Program-made: the position numbers and the translations under genes
Part shown: one piece after another, positions 24,725 through 34,812 of the stretch
Layout: each line of letters opens with the position of its first letter
Position numbering within the stretch: position 1 is the first letter of the stretch
Notes under the pieces: generated by a model
Seen by the model: only the letters and a program-made list of their open reading frames with translations
The model's database searches: none
Told to the model about the DNA's origin: nothing
Origin: an uncultured Eubacteriales bacterium
GTDB lineage: Bacteria; Bacillota; Clostridia; Christensenellales; Aristaeellaceae
Reading direction: 5' to 3'
Assembly: GCA_902778055.1 (NCBI GenBank)
Contig: CACYWL010000001.1
Span: 124,001 to 188,000, forward strand
DNA length: 64,000 bases

Positions 24725-25579
24725 ATGCCAGCAAGGATTCTGGACGGACGGGTCATGTCGGAAACGCTTCGCGCAGAAATCAGCCAGAGGGTATCCGAAC
24801 TGAAGAAAAGAGGAATCACCCCGGGACTGGCGGTGATTCTGGCCGGCAATGATCCCGCCAGTGAAATCTATGTGCGCAATAAGGGAAACGGATGTCTGGA
24901 AACAGGCATGTATTCGGAAACCGTCCGCCTGCCGGAAAGCATTTCTCAGGAAGAGCTTGAGGCGGAAATTGACAGGCTGAATCAGGATTCCCGAATCCAC
25001 GGGATTCTGGTGCAGCTTCCGCTTCCGAAGCATCTGGATGCGGCCTCCGCGCTGGCCCGGATCCGTCCGGAGAAGGATGTGGACGGTTTTCATCTGCTGA
25101 ATGCGGGGAGCCTGATGACCGGCGGCGAGGGAGTGATTCCCTGTACACCCAAGGGAGCCCTTTACATGATCCGCCAGACCGGTGTTGATCTGGCCGGAAA
25201 GGATGCCGTGGTCATCGGCCGAAGCAATATTGTCGGCAAGCCCATGGCGATGCTGCTCCTGCGGGAAAACTGCACCGTGACCGTCTGCCACAGCCGGACG
25301 AAGGATCTGGCCGAATATACGCGGAGGGCGGATATTCTGGTTGCGGCTGTGGGCCGGGCCGGATTCGTCACCGCGGATATGGTGAAGCCGGGAGCGATCG
25401 TGATTGATGTCGGCATCAACCGGGTGGACGGCAAGGTGAAGGGAGACGTGGACTTCGATTCGGTGCGCGAGGTGGCGTCCTGGATTACACCCGTGCCCGG
25501 AGGCGTTGGGAAAATGACGATCACCATGCTGCTTCAGAATACCCTGGAAGCCGCGGAAAGAGCGGAGAAGAAGGCATGA
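24725..25579 (+). CDS. folD: Bifunctional methylenetetrahydrofolate dehydrogenase/cyclohydrolase
   Basis: The 284-residue FolD interconverts 5,10-methylene-THF and 10-formyl-THF. The ATG at 24725 follows AAAGGAGAAAAACG and gives MPARILDGR. Motifs include [13 protein letters not shown] with the catalytic Lys, VDGFH (about residue 119-123), and the nucleotide-binding [12 protein letters not shown] and [10 protein letters not shown]. It overlaps xseA by 4 nt. Confidence 0.97.
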   Translation: MPARILDGRVMSETLRAEISQRVSELKKRGITPGLAVILAGNDPASEIYVRNKGNGCLETGMYSETVRLPESISQEELEAEIDRLNQDSRIHGILVQLPLPKHLDAASALARIRPEKDVDGFHLLNAGSLMTGGEGVIPCTPKGALYMIRQTGVDLAGKDAVVIGRSNIVGKPMAMLLLRENCTVTVCHSRTKDLAEYTRRADILVAAVGRAGFVTADMVKPGAIVIDVGINRVDGKVKGDVDFDSVREVASWITPVPGGVGKMTITMLLQNTLEAAERAEKKA

Positions 25580-26841
25580 ACGAAGGTCTCAGCGTATCCG
25601 AACTGAACCTGGTGATTCTTGAAAGCCTTCGGCGGGAACCGCGTCTGCGGAATGTCACCGTAACGGCGGAAATCAGCGGATTCAAGCATTATCTTTCCTC
25701 GGGCCACTGGTATTTTGCCCTGAAGGATGCCCAGGCCTCCATCCCCTGCGTCATGTTTCGCCAGAATACGGTTCATGCGGCCCTGAAGCCGAAGGACGGC
25801 GACCGGGTGACCGTGAACGGCTACGTGGAGCTTTATCCGCGGGACGGCCGGGTGCAGTTCTACATCCTGTCCCTGAAAGCGGCCGGGGTCGGCAGCCTGC
25901 ACGAACAGTTTGAAGCGCTGAAGCAGAAGCTGCAGGCGGAAGGCCTTTTTGATCCGGGAAGAAAGCGGATCCTTCCTCAGATTCCGAAGAAGGTTGCCGT
26001 GATTACTTCCGCAAGCGGCGCCGCGCTGCATGATATTCTGAGCGTGTCCGGTATGCGTAATCCTTCGATTCCCATCGTCCTGATTCCCAGCGCGGTGCAG
26101 GGAGAAGGCGCCGGCGCGGAGCTGGCTGCAGCGGTCCGGAAGGTATCGGCCCTCCGCGACGTGGATGTGGTTCTGATCGGAAGGGGCGGAGGCAGCCAGG
26201 AGGATCTCTGGTGCTTCAATGACGAGGGGCTTGCGCGGGCGATCGCCTCCTGCCCCGTGCCCGTTGTATCCGGCGTCGGCCATGAGGTGGATTTCACCAT
26301 CTGTGATTTTGTTTCGGATGTGCGGGCCAGCACGCCGAGCAATGCGGCTGAAATCATCTTTCCCGATCTGTCGGAGCTCCGGAACCGGGTCCGCCTCTTC
26401 GGAACCGCGCTTTCCAGGGCGATGAACCAGCAGGTTCACAGCCGGATGCTTCTTCTGCATCAGCGCCGGGAAAGACTGCAGATGTTCTCCCCGGAGAGGC
26501 GGCTTCACCGGCTTCGTGAGCGGGTGGATCAGCTTCGGCACAGCCTCGAAAAAGACATGCTCTTTGCTGTCCGGGAGAAGGAAGACCGGCTGACGGAAGC
26601 GCGGGTGCTTCTCCTTCAGCAGATGGATCGGAAGCTGCGGGACCGGGAATACCTGATGGGAAGGCTGCAGGCCCGGCTGGAGGCCATTTCGCCTCTGAAG
26701 GTGCTGGAACGGGGGTATGCCCTTGTCTATGATTCCGAAGACCGGGTGATTCCGGACGCCATGCGCGCCCAGCAGCATACGGACATGCGGATCCGTTTCC
26801 GGGACGGAAGCGTGCAGGTGTCCAGAAAGGAAAAGGGATAG
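25576..26841 (+). CDS. xseA: Exodeoxyribonuclease VII large subunit
   Basis: The 421-residue subunit has an N-terminal OB-fold (about 1-105), the catalytic domain with [30 protein letters not shown] and [10 protein letters not shown] (about 130-270), and a long coiled-coil region (about 270-385) ending in a typical C-terminal LERGYALV. With XseB it degrades single-stranded DNA from both ends. Translationally coupled to folD; xseB follows after 1 nt. Confidence 0.96.
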   Translation: MNEGLSVSELNLVILESLRREPRLRNVTVTAEISGFKHYLSSGHWYFALKDAQASIPCVMFRQNTVHAALKPKDGDRVTVNGYVELYPRDGRVQFYILSLKAAGVGSLHEQFEALKQKLQAEGLFDPGRKRILPQIPKKVAVITSASGAALHDILSVSGMRNPSIPIVLIPSAVQGEGAGAELAAAVRKVSALRDVDVVLIGRGGGSQEDLWCFNDEGLARAIASCPVPVVSGVGHEVDFTICDFVSDVRASTPSNAAEIIFPDLSELRNRVRLFGTALSRAMNQQVHSRMLLLHQRRERLQMFSPERRLHRLRERVDQLRHSLEKDMLFAVREKEDRLTEARVLLLQQMDRKLRDREYLMGRLQARLEAISPLKVLERGYALVYDSEDRVIPDAMRAQQHTDMRIRFRDGSVQVSRKEKG

Positions 26842-26842
26842 G

Positions 26843-27070
26843 ATGGAAAAGCTTACTTTTGAGCAGAGACTGGACCAGATCAAGGGGATCATTGACGGAA
26901 TCGAAAGCGGGCAGATGCCGCTGGAGGAATCTGTCCGTCAGTTTGAAAACGGGATGCGGTCCCTGAACCAGCTCGAAAAGGAGCTGGAGGAAATGAAACG
27001 CCGGATTACGGTCCTTCAGGAGGGATCGGACGGCGCATGGACGGAAACTCCTCTGGAGGAAGCAACATGA
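26843..27070 (+). CDS. xseB: Exodeoxyribonuclease VII small subunit
   Basis: A 75-residue helical hairpin protein with the family pattern TFEQRLDQIKGIIDGIESGQMPLEE and FENGMR-L. It packs on the XseA coiled coil. The stop overlaps the ispA start as ATGA. Confidence 0.93.
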   Translation: MEKLTFEQRLDQIKGIIDGIESGQMPLEESVRQFENGMRSLNQLEKELEEMKRRITVLQEGSDGAWTETPLEEAT

Positions 27071-27936
27071 GAGACGCAGCAGCATACCGTGATTTGATTA
27101 ACCGCTCCCTCGAGCCCCGGCTGCGCAGCCTCGGAGCCATTCCGGAAAGACTGCTCGAAGCCATGCTGTACAGCCTGACCGCCGGCGGGAAAAGACTTCG
27201 GCCCGTGCTGCTCCTGGCGGCCTGCGAGGCGGCGGGAGGCTCCTGCGAAACGGCCCTGCCCTATGCCTGCGCGCTGGAGATGATTCATACCTACAGCCTG
27301 ATCCATGATGACCTGCCGGGGATGGACAATGATGACCTCCGCAGGGGACGGCCCACGAATCACAAAGTATTCGGGGAAGGGGTTGCAATCCTCGCGGGAG
27401 ACGGGCTGCTGAACGCCGCGATGGAAATCGTGCTGAGGGAAAGCGTGCGGTCCGGCAACATGAACGGGGTCCGGGCGGCGGAGGTGCTGGCCAGACATGC
27501 CGGGGTGACCGGCATGATCGGGGGGCAGACCGTGGATGTGACCATGGAGGGATCAGCCCCGACGGAAGAGCTGGTCACCTATATCCACAGCCATAAAACC
27601 TCCGATCTGCTGCAGGCCCCGATGGAAATGGGGATGATTCTGGCGGGCTGCGGTCCGGATCAGGTGGAGAAAGGCCGCTGTTACGGATATCATCTCGGAA
27701 TCGCTTTCCAGATTGTGGATGATATCCTGGATGTAACCGGAAACCCCGAGCTGATGGGGAAGAACACCGGAATGGATGAGAACAAGATGACATGGGTCGC
27801 GCTCAGAGGAGTAGAGCAGGCCAGAAGGGACGCGGAAGATCACATCCGGCAGGCGGTGAAAGCGCTTCAGGGCCTTCCGTGGGATACATCTTTTTTCGAA
27901 TCAATCGCTCGGGAAAATCTGTCCAGAGCGTATTAA
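27067..27936 (+). CDS. ispA: Polyprenyl synthetase (farnesyl diphosphate synthase type)
   Basis: A 289-residue short-chain prenyl transferase. I use ATG 27067, which overlaps the xseB stop and starts MRDAAAYRDL. The first aspartate-rich motif is DDLPGMDND (about 76-84), with the two-residue insertion typical of bacterial FPP synthases, and the second is DDILD (about 218). GGKRLRPVLLLAA precedes them. It feeds on the MEP pathway, whose dxs, ispD and ispF genes are also in this window. Confidence 0.95.
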   Translation: MRDAAAYRDLINRSLEPRLRSLGAIPERLLEAMLYSLTAGGKRLRPVLLLAACEAAGGSCETALPYACALEMIHTYSLIHDDLPGMDNDDLRRGRPTNHKVFGEGVAILAGDGLLNAAMEIVLRESVRSGNMNGVRAAEVLARHAGVTGMIGGQTVDVTMEGSAPTEELVTYIHSHKTSDLLQAPMEMGMILAGCGPDQVEKGRCYGYHLGIAFQIVDDILDVTGNPELMGKNTGMDENKMTWVALRGVEQARRDAEDHIRQAVKALQGLPWDTSFFESIARENLSRAY

Positions 27937-27951
27937 GGAGGGAATGCCGCT

Positions 27952-28491
27952 ATGAGTATGGATCATTTTCTGGAAGAAGTTGTGGTGAAGCACCGGAATA
28001 CGCTGAACCGAATCGTGTATTATCTGAGCTGGGTCATCATGATCGTATCCGCCGTGCTGGCCATGTGGGGCCTGCAGAGCATCTTCATGGGCTTCAATCT
28101 CGCTTCACTGATCTTTGTCCTGGCCTTCGGAGGAATTGCAGCCTATATCTTCTTTTTCCATGACAAGCTGCTGACGGAATATGAATACACCTTTACCAAC
28201 GGTGCGCTGGATTTTGCGGAGGTTTACAACAACAAAAAAAGGAAGAGCCTGGGCAGCCTGAACGTGCGGACGGTGGACGCCTTCGGCAAGGTCAGCAGCG
28301 GCTCCTTCCAGCGCTATCTGAACATGAAGGATGTCAAAAAAATGAACTGGTTCCTCAACAGGGACGCGGAGCTTTACTATTTCTATTTTTCCAAGGACAG
28401 CAACAAGAAGATGATTATCCTGGAGCCCAGCGAGGAAATGGTGGGTATGATCAAACAGTACCTGCCCCGCGGGGTTTATCAGGAAAACTGA
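27952..28491 (+). CDS. Small membrane protein of unknown function (DUF6106-like)
   Basis: A 179-residue protein with two transmembrane helices (about 22-44 and 49-70) and a soluble C-terminal half with a conserved-looking core (YEYTFTNGALDFAEVYNNKKRK). It resembles a clostridial family I recall as DUF6106, but this name is tentative. It lies 15 nt after ispA and 16 nt before thiI, with an AAGGAGG site. No catalytic motif is visible. Confidence 0.7.
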   Translation: MSMDHFLEEVVVKHRNTLNRIVYYLSWVIMIVSAVLAMWGLQSIFMGFNLASLIFVLAFGGIAAYIFFFHDKLLTEYEYTFTNGALDFAEVYNNKKRKSLGSLNVRTVDAFGKVSSGSFQRYLNMKDVKKMNWFLNRDAELYYFYFSKDSNKKMIILEPSEEMVGMIKQYLPRGVYQEN

Positions 28492-28507
28492 GAATGAGGT
28501 CAGAGCA

Positions 28508-29653
28508 TTGAAAGAACTACTGCTGGTTCGTTACGGGGAAATTTTTCTGAAGGGGCTGAACCGACCCTATTTTTTCCGGAGCCTGGTCCGCAAAATCCTG
28601 TACGCGCTGCGCGGAACCGGTTCAAGCGTCCGAATCCATGACGGAAGGATCCTGGTGGAGGGCTTTGAGGATCTCGAAACGGTGACAGACCGCGTGACCC
28701 GCGTGTTCGGTGTTCACAGCGTATGCCCCGCGGTGGAAATGCCGAAGGAGGACTTCGACGCCGTCTGCGAACAGGGAATCCGCATGATGCAGGATATGAC
28801 GGGAACCTTCAAGGTGGAGGCCCGCCGAAGCGATAAGCGCTATCCGATGGGATCCCCGGAAATCAATGCCGAGATGGGCCACCGAATCCTGGAGGCGAAT
28901 CCCGGCCTGAAGGTGAATCTTCACACGCCCGAGCATGTGCTGAACGTTGAAATCCGCGACTCGGCTTACCTGTATGTGAAGGTCATTCCCGCGGTGGGCG
29001 GCATGCCGGTCGGCACGAACGGAAACGCAACGCTGCTGCTTTCCGGCGGAATTGACAGCCCGGTCGCGGGGTGGATGATCGCCAAGAGGGGAGTGCAGAT
29101 CAACGCGGTTCATTTTCACTCCTATCCGTATACCTCTGAGCAGGCCCGGGAGAAGGTGCTTGATCTGGCGCGGAAGCTGAGCTTCAGCTGCTGCGGAATC
29201 AAGGTTCATATCGTGCCCTTCACGGAAATCCAGCTTCAGATCCGGGACCGCTGCCCGGAGGAATACTCCACGCTGATCATGCGCCGCTTCATGATGCGCA
29301 TCGCGGAGAAGGTAGCCCGTCAGACTGAAAGCGGGGCGCTGATCACCGGGGAAAGCATCGGGCAGGTGGCCAGCCAGACGATGGAGGCGCTGGAGGTTAC
29401 AAACAGCGTCGTTCATATGCCCGTATTCCGTCCGCTCATCGGGTTCGACAAGAGTGAAATCATCGATATTGCGAAAAAAATTGACACCTATGAGCTGAGC
29501 AGCCTTCCCTATGAGGATTGCTGCACCATCTTCACCCCGAAGCATCCGGCCACCCGTCCGAAACGGGAAAAAGTCGAAGAGGCGGAAAAGATCCTGGACG
29601 CGGAGGCGCTGATCGCTGCGGCCATGGAAGGAATTGAGGTTGTTTCCGTCTGA
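28508..29653 (+). CDS. thiI: tRNA 4-thiouridine synthetase
   Basis: The 381-residue ThiI makes s4U8 in tRNA and can supply sulfur for thiamine. It has the N-terminal ferredoxin-like/THUMP region (about 1-165) and the PP-loop ATPase domain ([11 protein letters not shown], about 179-189), with EDCCTIF near 336. There is no rhodanese domain, as usual in Firmicutes. The start is TTG 28508 behind GAGGT. It is probably the last gene of the asp23 operon. Confidence 0.94.
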   Translation: MKELLLVRYGEIFLKGLNRPYFFRSLVRKILYALRGTGSSVRIHDGRILVEGFEDLETVTDRVTRVFGVHSVCPAVEMPKEDFDAVCEQGIRMMQDMTGTFKVEARRSDKRYPMGSPEINAEMGHRILEANPGLKVNLHTPEHVLNVEIRDSAYLYVKVIPAVGGMPVGTNGNATLLLSGGIDSPVAGWMIAKRGVQINAVHFHSYPYTSEQAREKVLDLARKLSFSCCGIKVHIVPFTEIQLQIRDRCPEEYSTLIMRRFMMRIAEKVARQTESGALITGESIGQVASQTMEALEVTNSVVHMPVFRPLIGFDKSEIIDIAKKIDTYELSSLPYEDCCTIFTPKHPATRPKREKVEEAEKILDAEALIAAAMEGIEVVSV

Positions 29654-29661
29654 ATCTCCGC

Positions 29662-29690
29662 TTGTCTTCAAATGGACAATGTGGTATGAT
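29662..29690 (+). promoter_or_regulatory. Sigma-A promoter for pgk-tpiA
   Basis: TTGTCT (29662-29667), 17-bp spacer, TATGAT (29685-29690) with extended TGG. The start near 29697 leaves a leader of about 64 nt before pgk. Confidence 0.82.
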
Positions 29691-29703
29691 TTTCACGGTT
29701 GTG

Positions 29704-29748
29704 AACCCGAAAGGGTTTTGCATAAACATCCAATATTATTGTGCAAAA
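29704..29748 (+). promoter_or_regulatory. Possible alternative structures in the pgk leader
   Basis: AACCC-GAAA-GGGTT can form a small hairpin at 29704-29717. TTTTGCA (29716-29722) can pair with TGCAAAA (29742-29748), which touches the AAAAGGAG ribosome binding site. The two overlap at their border, so they may exclude each other. No known riboswitch is recognised. Confidence 0.35.
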
Positions 29749-29760
29749 GGAGTGTGCGAC

Positions 29761-30960
<1,200 letters not shown>

Positions 30961-31032
30961 TCAGATTGAAGCCGGGAAATCCGCAGTCCGGAAGGACTGT
31001 GGATTTCCTGCTGCATGGAAAGGATGTTCATC

Positions 31033-31785
31033 ATGCGTAAACCCATTATTGCAGGCAACTGGAAAATGAATAAGACGCCGGCGGAGGCGGAGGCGCTGGT
31101 CAGCGAGCTCAAGCCGCTGGTGAAGGATGCGGGATGCGATGTCGTCGTCTGCGTCCCCGCGGTGGATTTTGCCGCGGTGAAAAAGGTGATTGAAGGCAGT
31201 AATATTCACTTGGGTGCCCAGAATGTGCACTTTGCCGCCAGCGGCGCCTATACGGGAGAGCTGAGCGCTGATATGCTGAAAGCGGCCGGCGTGGAGTATG
31301 TCATTATCGGCCACAGCGAACGCCGCCAGTATTTCGGCGAAACCGACAAAACCGTGAATCAGCGGGTGCGCGCCGCGGTGGCCGCCGGGCTGAAGGTGAT
31401 TCTCTGTGTCGGTGAAAACAGGGAGGAAAGGGAAGCCGGCTATACGGATGCCCTGGTGGAATATCAGACCCTGATCGCGCTGAACGGTCTGACGCCGGAG
31501 GAAGCCGCGCAGGTTGTGATTGCCTATGAACCCGTCTGGGCGATCGGAACGGGCCTGACCGCGACGGATGAGCAGGCCAATGAAACCATCGGCGTCATCC
31601 GGAAGGCGGTGGCCCGGAAGTACGGCGAAAAGGTCGGAGATGCGATCCGCATCCAGTACGGCGGAAGCATGAACCCGAAGAACGTCAAGGGCCTGATGGC
31701 TCAGCCGGAAATTGACGGCGGGCTGATCGGCGGCGCCAGCCTGAAGGCGCCTGATTTCAGCCTGGTCGTGAATTACGACAAATAA
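31033..31785 (+). CDS. tpiA: Triosephosphate isomerase
   Basis: The 250-residue TIM barrel interconverts DHAP and glyceraldehyde 3-phosphate. ATG 31033 gives MRKPIIAGNWKMNKT, with AGGA just upstream; the frame has an upstream ATG at 31015 without the family N-terminus. The catalytic His lies in IIGHSERRQ and the Glu in YEPVWAIGTG. It is followed by an intrinsic terminator. Confidence 0.97.
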   Translation: MRKPIIAGNWKMNKTPAEAEALVSELKPLVKDAGCDVVVCVPAVDFAAVKKVIEGSNIHLGAQNVHFAASGAYTGELSADMLKAAGVEYVIIGHSERRQYFGETDKTVNQRVRAAVAAGLKVILCVGENREEREAGYTDALVEYQTLIALNGLTPEEAAQVVIAYEPVWAIGTGLTATDEQANETIGVIRKAVARKYGEKVGDAIRIQYGGSMNPKNVKGLMAQPEIDGGLIGGASLKAPDFSLVVNYDK

Positions 31786-31809
31786 GCTGCTGCTTTTACG
31801 GATTTACAG

Positions 31810-31840
31810 GAGACGGAACCGGCGGTTTCCGTCTCTTTTC
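31810..31840 (+). terminator. Intrinsic terminator after tpiA
   Basis: GAGACGGAA pairs with TTTCCGTCTC around an 8-nt loop, followed by TTTTC. It ends the pgk-tpiA unit. Confidence 0.85.
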
Positions 31841-31919
31841 AGCTTTCCCGGGGACAGCTGTTTCGGCAGGGAAACGGCGCTGACCCGGGCAACAGAAGCT
31901 TGCGGAGGAGGGAATCCTG

Positions 31920-32738
31920 ATGGAACGGGAGGACTATGTGGAACCGAACTGCGTGCTCTGCGGAAAACCCGGAGAGACGGATCCCATTCAAAGCGTGGAT
32001 ATGGGCCGGGTGCTTGACAAACTGAAGCAGTACGAGGAACACAATGACCGGGAAGGCGCGGGGCGCCATCTGCGATACTGGCTGGCCGAAGCGGAGCTGT
32101 ATCGGGACGAGCGCGCTCAGCTGACGCTGAACAATGAGCTGATGGGCTATTACCGAATGGGCGGAGACGGGGAGCGGGCGATGAAGCACTCCCGGAGGGC
32201 CCTGGAGCTGGTTCAGCGCCTGAAGATGGAACAGCAGACCGTCGCCGGGACGACCTGGCTGAATTCGGGAACGGTTCGCGTGGCTTTCGGGCAGGAAGAA
32301 GAAGCGCTTCACTGCTTTGAACAGGCCAGAGAAAACTATGAGAGGAATCTGAATCCGAAGGACGAACGGCTGGGCGGGCTGTACAACAATATGGGGCTCT
32401 GCCTGACGGCCCTGGGACGGTACGGAGAAGCGGAGACGCTGTTTTACAAGGCCCTGCAGATCATGCGCAGCCAGCCGAACGGGGAACTGGAGCAGGCGAT
32501 TACATGGCTGAATCTGGCGGACAACGCCGCGGCGTGGCTTGGTGAGGAAGAGGCGGAAGAAAAAACGACCCTGTACCTGGAGAAAGCATCAGAGCTCCTG
32601 GATACAGAGTCCCTTCCCAGAAACGGGTATTATGCCTTCGTATGCGACAAGTGCGCGCCGGTATTCGGCCATTACGGCTTCTTCCTGAAGGAAGCTGAGC
32701 TCAGGGAAAGGGTGAAGGAGATCCATGAGAGGGCTTGA
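31920..32738 (+). CDS. TPR-repeat protein, partner of DUF4037 gene
   Basis: A 272-residue soluble protein with tetratricopeptide-like helices: GYYRMGGDGERAMKHSRRAL, the pair around EEALHCFEQARENY, LYNNMGLCLTALGRYGEAE and a further repeat to about 225. The N-terminal CVLCGKPG resembles half a zinc knuckle. It begins behind GGAGGAGGGA and overlaps the next gene by 14 nt, so the two are coupled. TPRs suggest a protein-binding role; the partner is unknown but the neighbour is the obvious candidate. Confidence 0.82.
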   Translation: MEREDYVEPNCVLCGKPGETDPIQSVDMGRVLDKLKQYEEHNDREGAGRHLRYWLAEAELYRDERAQLTLNNELMGYYRMGGDGERAMKHSRRALELVQRLKMEQQTVAGTTWLNSGTVRVAFGQEEEALHCFEQARENYERNLNPKDERLGGLYNNMGLCLTALGRYGEAETLFYKALQIMRSQPNGELEQAITWLNLADNAAAWLGEEEAEEKTTLYLEKASELLDTESLPRNGYYAFVCDKCAPVFGHYGFFLKEAELRERVKEIHERA

Positions 32739-33666
32739 GCTTTCCAGAGCCTATTACGAGAACTGCGGTGCCGCAATGATTCATGAGCAGTTTCCGGAAA
32801 TTGAACATCTGGCCGCGGCCGCGCTGACGGGAAGCGGTTCCGAATGCTACGGTTTTGACGACGAGGTTTCCCGGGATCATGATTTTGAACCGGGGTTCTG
32901 CCTTTTCCTGCCCGGGGAGGACACCGTGGACCGGCGTACGGCTTTTCTGCTGGAAAGAGCCTATGCAAAGCTGCCGTCCGAATTCATGGGCTTTCACAGG
33001 CAGAAGATGGCCCCCGTGGGCGGAAGCCGGCACGGGGTATTCCGCCTGGAGGAGTATTATCGGGAGAGGCTGGGCTGTCTGCCGTCGGAGATGACGGAAG
33101 CGGACTGGCTGCGCATACCGGAGTACGCCCTTGCGGAAGCCGTCAACGGAGAGGTGTTCCGGGATGATGCCGGCGAGCTGACCCGGCAGAGAAGGATTCT
33201 CAGCGAAATGCCGGAGGATATCCTGCGGAAAAAGATGGCGGGACATCTGCTCCTGATGGCGCAGAGCGGCCAGTACAACTATCAGCGCTGCCTCCGCCAC
33301 GGCGAGCCGGGGGCCGCGCAGCTGGCGGTTCATGAATTTGCCGTCCACGCGATGGCCCTGCTGTTCCTGATTCATCACCGGTATATGCCGTATTACAAAT
33401 GGAGCTTCCGGGCGCTGCGCTTGCTGCCGGGGGGAGAAGAGACGGCCGGTTCGCTGGAATGGATGCTGACCACAGAAAACAGTGAAAAGACGATGGATGA
33501 AAAGATCGACCGTATTGAGCAGATCGCGGCCGAAGCCGTGAACCTGCTTCAGGAGCAGAACCGGACGAAGGCCGTCTGCGGCGATCTGGAAAAGCATGCC
33601 TATTCCGTAAACGACGGCATCCGGAACGCGGAGATCCGCAACCTGCATATTCTCAGCGGCATATAA
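32725..33666 (+). CDS. DUF4037 protein (nucleotidyltransferase-like)
   Basis: A 313-residue protein starting MRGLELSRAYYE. The N-terminal third carries GSGSECYGFDDE followed by SRDHDFEPG (about residues 35-56), the DUF4037 signature. The GS-x(n)-DxD arrangement looks like a nucleotidyltransferase active site. The C-terminal two thirds are helical. The coupled TPR gene upstream and a strong terminator downstream make a self-contained two-gene unit. Substrate and function are unknown. Confidence 0.82.
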   Translation: MRGLELSRAYYENCGAAMIHEQFPEIEHLAAAALTGSGSECYGFDDEVSRDHDFEPGFCLFLPGEDTVDRRTAFLLERAYAKLPSEFMGFHRQKMAPVGGSRHGVFRLEEYYRERLGCLPSEMTEADWLRIPEYALAEAVNGEVFRDDAGELTRQRRILSEMPEDILRKKMAGHLLLMAQSGQYNYQRCLRHGEPGAAQLAVHEFAVHAMALLFLIHHRYMPYYKWSFRALRLLPGGEETAGSLEWMLTTENSEKTMDEKIDRIEQIAAEAVNLLQEQNRTKAVCGDLEKHAYSVNDGIRNAEIRNLHILSGI

Positions 33667-33670
33667 AACA

Positions 33671-33709
33671 AAAAGGGAGAGCCGGCGGATACCTGCCGGC
33701 TCTCCTTTT
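33671..33709. terminator. Strong bidirectional terminator
   Basis: GGAGAGCCGGC pairs with GCCGGCTCTCC around an 8-nt loop, with TTTT on the right and an A-rich left flank. It serves the DUF4037 gene and, on the other strand, yajC. The remaining bases to 33819 show no gene. Confidence 0.9.
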
Positions 33710-33819
33710 GAATTCGGCCCCGAAGAATCCTCCGACCCGGAGTATGCCTCAGAAACAGAATGATATGATTCGGGGCGGGAAAGGACAGCGCCTTCGGGCG
33801 CCCGCTCAGCGGAAGCGAA

Positions 33820-34227
33820 TCAGTTCAGCGCTTCGGCGTCATTCTCGATGGTAACTTCCTCCACGCTCCGGATTCCCCAGCGCGCGACGACCATGCTCAG
33901 ATTGTCCCGGCCGACGGAGAGGGTCACCGTGTCATCCTTGATGCCCACGATGGTGCCGTAAATGCCGCCGATGGTGCAGATCCGATCCCCGGCCTTGAGG
34001 TTGTTCAGCATTTCCTTGACCTTCTTGTCCTTTTTCCGCTGAGGACGGATCAGGAAAAAGTAGAAGACCACAAAGATCAGGATCATGGGCAGGAAGGTGG
34101 TCAGCAGAGCGGCCACAGGATTCATGGCGGCCTCCTCCGCAGCCGCGGCCGCGCCCGCATCTGCGGCGCCGGCGGCAGTCCCCTCAGCCAGAGCGGAAGT
34201 AATCCCGAAAAGCTTTTCAAGAATCAT
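33820..34227 (-). CDS. yajC: Preprotein translocase subunit YajC
   Basis: A 135-residue Sec accessory membrane protein. ATG 34227 follows AAAGGAG; a longer frame upstream lacks an SD. One transmembrane helix (about 43-64, LLTTFLPMILIFVVFYFFLIRP) is followed by the family block RKKDKKVKEMLNNLKAGDRI and GGIYGTIVGI. The Ala-rich N-terminus is longer than usual. It stands alone, away from secDF and tgt, with its own promoter. Confidence 0.94.
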   Translation of the reverse strand: MILEKLFGITSALAEGTAAGAADAGAAAAAEEAAMNPVAALLTTFLPMILIFVVFYFFLIRPQRKKDKKVKEMLNNLKAGDRICTIGGIYGTIVGIKDDTVTLSVGRDNLSMVVARWGIRSVEEVTIENDAEALN

Positions 34228-34264
34228 TTTCAAAACTCCTTTACATTCATTTGATCCGATGGGC

Positions 34265-34293
34265 ATTATAGCAGAAAGCGGGGCTCCTTACAA
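34265..34293 (-). promoter_or_regulatory. Sigma-A promoter for yajC
   Basis: On the minus strand TTGTAA (34288-34293), a 17-bp spacer and consensus TATAAT (34265-34270) with extended TGC. A GGGCTCC/GGAGCCC inverted repeat (34281-34287 and 34315-34321) brackets the -35 and may end the upstream DUF1667 transcript. Confidence 0.83.
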
Positions 34294-34322
34294 GAGAAGA
34301 AAAAGGGCAAAGCCGGAGCCCG

Positions 34323-34679
34323 TCATGAAAGAGGGCGGGTTGCGATGATATCCACGCCCGTTTCGCAGACGTTGGGAAGAATGACCTGCCCGAGCTTTAC
34401 GGGCGCGGCCACCTTCACCTTTTTCAGCTGATTCATCACGGCGGAGATGAGATGCTTGGGGACGGGTTCCGCCGTTTTGACCGAGAGCGGGATTTCGCTG
34501 TTTTCACAGGGAATGACAGCGGTAATCATCCTGAGGGGAAGCGTGCATTCCTGACGGGCGTATTTTTCGCCGCGGGCACAGGTATTTCCGGATACGGAGA
34601 CGACCTCTCCCTGATCATTCAGCGCGACCGTCATTCTGCAGCCGACCGGACAGTTAATGCAGGTAATGATCTGTTCCAT
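34323..34679 (-). CDS. DUF1667 iron-sulfur protein, GlpA/B partner
   Basis: A 118-residue protein beginning MEQIITCINCPVGCRM, with a cysteine cluster at positions 7, 10 and 14 and another at about 33 (NTCARG). This is the DUF1667 pattern, regularly found with GlpA- and GlpB-like flavoproteins in anaerobes. It lies 133 nt after the GlpB-like gene, and that gap shows no other gene. It probably carries an Fe-S cluster for electron transfer; this is inference. Confidence 0.88.
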   Translation of the reverse strand: MEQIITCINCPVGCRMTVALNDQGEVVSVSGNTCARGEKYARQECTLPLRMITAVIPCENSEIPLSVKTAEPVPKHLISAVMNQLKKVKVAAPVKLGQVILPNVCETGVDIIATRPLS

Positions 34680-34812
34680 GCTTTCGACACTCCTGATGCT
34701 TTCATATTTGCCCCGCGTTTCCGGCCGCGGGCCGGAGAGACGGCGGGGTCTTTCGGTTTCCGAAAACGGGCCTGATCAGTTCCGGGGACGCTGATGAGGC
34801 CGGAAAAGCGTG

